The notes beneath the pieces are model-generated. The model saw nothing but the letters and a program-made list of their open reading frames with translations, did no database searches and was not told the origin of the DNA. Positions 6,766-8,015 of a DNA stretch of 8,015 nt are shown here, in pieces (position 1 is the stretch's first letter; every line of letters begins with the position of its first letter). Made by a program: the position numbers and the translations under genes. Origin of the DNA: JACPAB01 sp964366725 (lineage in GTDB: Bacteria; Patescibacteriota; Minisyncoccia; 2-02-FULL-40-12; GWA2-44-9); contig CAYIUL010000023.1 in assembly GCA_964366725.1 (NCBI GenBank), positions 1 through 8,015 on the forward strand. The letters run 5' to 3'.

Positions 6766-6899
6766 CCGAGCACCTATTGGATAGATATTTCTCAATAGCT
6801 GCCATCTGGACGAGAACTTATTAAAATATAATAAATAACTTTAGTAAGTTTCGTCTGGGCGTGGAAATAAAATCAGCAACTATCCAATAGGTGCTCGGT
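6765..6899. mobile_element. 135-bp MITE-like element with perfect 20-bp terminal inverted repeats
   Basis: ACCGAGCACCTATTGGATAG (6765-6784) is the exact reverse complement of 6880-6899. A second, inner inverted repeat pairs 6809-6823 with 6842-6855 (14 pairs, one G-U type, one bulged G) around an AT-rich 18-nt loop. The unpaired stretches between outer and inner stems are 24 nt on both sides, so the element is symmetrical. TTGA occurs on both flanks (6762-6765 and 6899-6902), within a direct GTTGAC repeat (6761-6766, 6898-6903), as expected of a target-site duplication; its exact edge overlaps the repeat by a base. No coding capacity is seen. The best reading is a non-autonomous transposon remnant; a structured RNA is the alternative. 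Confidence 0.65.
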
Positions 6900-6925
6900 T
6901 GACTTAGTTTATAAAAAACTATAAT
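6899..6925 (+). promoter_or_regulatory. Promoter for the 171-residue hypothetical gene
   Basis: TTGACT (6899-6904) and a perfect TATAAT (6920-6925) are separated by 15 nt, shorter than the ideal 17. Transcription would start near 6932. The -35 lies within the right-hand flanking repeat of the inverted-repeat element. The short spacer suggests a weak or activator-dependent promoter. Confidence 0.55.
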
Positions 6926-6944
6926 GTTCTAACTATAGTTTTTT
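6913..6944. promoter_or_regulatory. 11-bp perfect inverted repeat over promoter and start site: candidate operator
   Basis: AAAAAACTATA (6913-6923) and TATAGTTTTTT (6934-6944) are exact reverse complements with a 10-nt spacer. The repeat covers the -10 box and the predicted transcription start, as expected of a repressor-binding site. It contains a single G-C pair per arm, so it would make only a feeble terminator for the upstream operon, although its T-run makes that the alternative reading. Confidence 0.5.
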
Positions 6945-6961
6945 GAAAAGGTGTGAGGAAC

Positions 6962-7477
6962 ATGGAAAAAAGTGACATTCTTTATCTGCTGTTGTATTTG
7001 GCTTCGGACGAAGGGCGAAAAGAATTACCGGAAAGGTGGCAATTCTTAACTTCAGAGGTGGCCGGTGGTTTGGTAGAATATTTGACTGGCCAAGAATTTA
7101 AGGCCGCCTACGCACATTCATGTGGCATAGAAGATTGGGGCTCGTATGTTAACAGAGAAGTGGAAAAGGCTCTTACCGAACATGGGGGCAAAGTGGCCCC
7201 AGAACTTGCTTCGGTTTTGAAGTCAATGCTTCATTTTGACTGGCACCATGATCATGGTGAAAGCTGGAGCGATAACCAAGTCAGGTTTATCATGCTTTTT
7301 GGCCGAGGGCCAATGATGCATAGAACGTTTGCCTTGACCGTCCCAGATGCTACAGACGTAAAAGACAGGATCATTCCCTTGTTGGGTCCAGCAATAATGG
7401 AGCCATGCCGCCACATCGCTGAACTTATGAAAAAGTATATCGAAGCAGATCTGAAACACATGTCACAATCCCGCTAA
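6962..7477 (+). CDS. Hypothetical protein, 171 residues
   Basis: I do not recognise this protein. It is predicted soluble, with no signal peptide or clear transmembrane helix. It opens with an amphipathic helical region (about 1-40), has a His-rich stretch FDWHHDHGESW near residues 92-102, and a C-terminal region with Cys and His (PCRHIAELMKKYIEADLKH, about 147-165). The His/Asp cluster could bind metal, but no family motif is evident. ATG 6962 is preferred over GTG 6953 because AAAGGTG (6947-6953) and GAGGA (6955-6959) precede it. This is one of the few good Shine-Dalgarno regions here, unlike the upstream cluster. It has its own promoter, a candidate operator and a terminator, so it is a single-gene unit, possibly acquired separately. 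Confidence 0.8.
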   Translation: MEKSDILYLLLYLASDEGRKELPERWQFLTSEVAGGLVEYLTGQEFKAAYAHSCGIEDWGSYVNREVEKALTEHGGKVAPELASVLKSMLHFDWHHDHGESWSDNQVRFIMLFGRGPMMHRTFALTVPDATDVKDRIIPLLGPAIMEPCRHIAELMKKYIEADLKHMSQSR

Positions 7478-7500
7478 ACGGGATTTTAAATTTGTTTTTT
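7467..7500 (+). terminator. Intrinsic terminator after the hypothetical gene
   Basis: Stem AATCCCG (7467-7473) / CGGGATT (7479-7485) with loop CTAAA is followed by a T-rich tract ending in TTTTTT (7495-7500). The TAA stop of the gene (7475-7477) lies in the loop, so the hairpin forms partly within the coding sequence. Confidence 0.85.
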
Positions 7501-7508
7501 GCTATACT
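7500..7508 (+). promoter_or_regulatory. Extended -10 promoter giving a leaderless isomerase mRNA
   Basis: TG-C-TATACT fits the extended -10 consensus, with TATACT at 7503-7508. No good -35 is visible 16-18 nt upstream, where the preceding terminator stem lies. The predicted start, 7 nt past the -10, falls on the A of ATG 7515, so the transcript would be leaderless. Confidence 0.65.
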
Positions 7509-7514
7509 TTTTAT

Positions 7515-8015
7515 ATGAATAACTACCCCGAAAGCATAAGGAGTTTTTCCGAACAGTTCGGATATAAACCCGAAATAAAGAACGAAGCTAAGCTTGTCCA
7601 GAAAGAAAAGGTTATTATCGCCGGAATGGGCGGTTCTCGTTTGGCCGGCGATATTTTAAAGATGTGGAAGCCGGAAAAGGAGATTCTCGTCCATTCCGAT
7701 TATAATTTGCCCGCCATACCGCGAGAACGCCTAAATGACTCGCTTGTTATCGCCAATTCTTTTTCCGGCAACACCGAGGAGACGATAGATTCAGCGCTGA
7801 AGGCCGTGGAGCTTGGTTTGAGCTTGGCCATTGTCGCTACCGGAGGAAAACTTATCGATATAGCCAAAGAGAACGGCATTCCTTATGTTCAGCTGCCGGC
7901 CGGACATCTTCAGCCGAGGACTTCCATCGGACTTACTCTTTTGGCGATGCTGAAGCTATTGGGGGATGACGACGGTTTGAGCGAAGCGGCGCTTTTAAAA
8001 AATGACGGCCGGGAC
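7515..8015 (+). CDS. Bifunctional phosphoglucose/phosphomannose isomerase-type SIS protein (partial, runs off right edge)
   Basis: An open frame of 167 codons reaches the window end without a stop. It shows the first SIS (sugar isomerase) domain: glycine-rich AGMGGSRLAGD (36-46), the phosphosugar-binding NSFSGNTEET (81-90), and PAGHLQPRTSIG (128-139), where the QPR motif is typical of the archaeal/bacterial two-domain PGI/PMI family. Those enzymes interconvert glucose-6-phosphate or mannose-6-phosphate with fructose-6-phosphate and are about 300-350 residues long, so roughly half is missing here. There is no ribosome binding site; the promoter -10 ends 6 nt before ATG, implying leaderless translation. 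The catalytic His and Glu of the C-terminal half lie outside the window, so dual activity is inferred from the family. Confidence 0.88.
   Translation, partial: MNNYPESIRSFSEQFGYKPEIKNEAKLVQKEKVIIAGMGGSRLAGDILKMWKPEKEILVHSDYNLPAIPRERLNDSLVIANSFSGNTEETIDSALKAVELGLSLAIVATGGKLIDIAKENGIPYVQLPAGHLQPRTSIGLTLLAMLKLLGDDDGLSEAALLKNDGRD

Noticed and set aside
6827..6832. TATAAT inside the inverted-repeat element as an internal promoter
   Set aside because: It lies in an AT-rich loop and no -35 or extended -10 accompanies it, so a chance match is likely.

Overview
The window is a compact, all-plus-strand bacterial segment of nine genes, the last cut by the right edge. The standard bacterial code fits, because TGA is used as a stop. 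Short intergenic gaps, terminators that overlap stop codons, two promoters whose -10 box almost touches the start codon, several genes without a clear Shine-Dalgarno, and the gene mix (TypA, a membrane AlbA_2 protein, a C39-like protease, a mini VIT transporter, a two-domain SIS isomerase) suggest a small-genome lineage such as Candidate Phyla Radiation/Patescibacteria. That placement is inference; no rRNA or marker tree is available here.

Layout. 14-742: membrane-anchored AlbA_2 (Schlafen-like) protein. 750-778: strong sigma70-type promoter driving typA/bipA (801-2639), followed 2 nt later by a DEAD-box RNA helicase (2642-3994); both belong to ribosome/RNA metabolism. An intrinsic terminator ends this unit. 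An extended -10 promoter (4025-4033) then starts a tight five-gene run: exported or anchored C39-like cysteine protease (4045-4788), cupin (4807-5199), mini VIT/CCC1-like metal transporter (5199-5696, overlapping the cupin stop as TAATG), SDR oxidoreductase (5705-6472) and a small three-helix membrane protein (6478-6765). A 135-bp element with perfect 20-bp terminal inverted repeats (6765-6899) lies directly after it. Next comes an unrecognised 171-residue protein (6962-7477) with its own promoter and an overlapping 11-bp inverted repeat. After a second terminator, a near-leaderless extended -10 promoter reads a bifunctional phosphoglucose/phosphomannose isomerase-type SIS protein (7515 to the edge).

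The most striking signal is a 50-bp multi-hairpin palindromic element (3061-3110) embedded in frame inside the DEAD-box helicase gene. It encodes about 17 extra residues between motifs Ib and II. It has no stop codon in any of the six frames, and with a 1-nt duplication of flanking A its removal restores a normal-looking helicase. This resembles, in principle, the protein-coding palindromic elements described in Rickettsia, but the sequence here is different as far as can be judged by eye. The second signal is the MITE-like inverted-repeat element at 6765-6899, which appears to have inserted at, and duplicated, a TTGA that serves both as the upstream gene's stop and as the downstream gene's -35 box.
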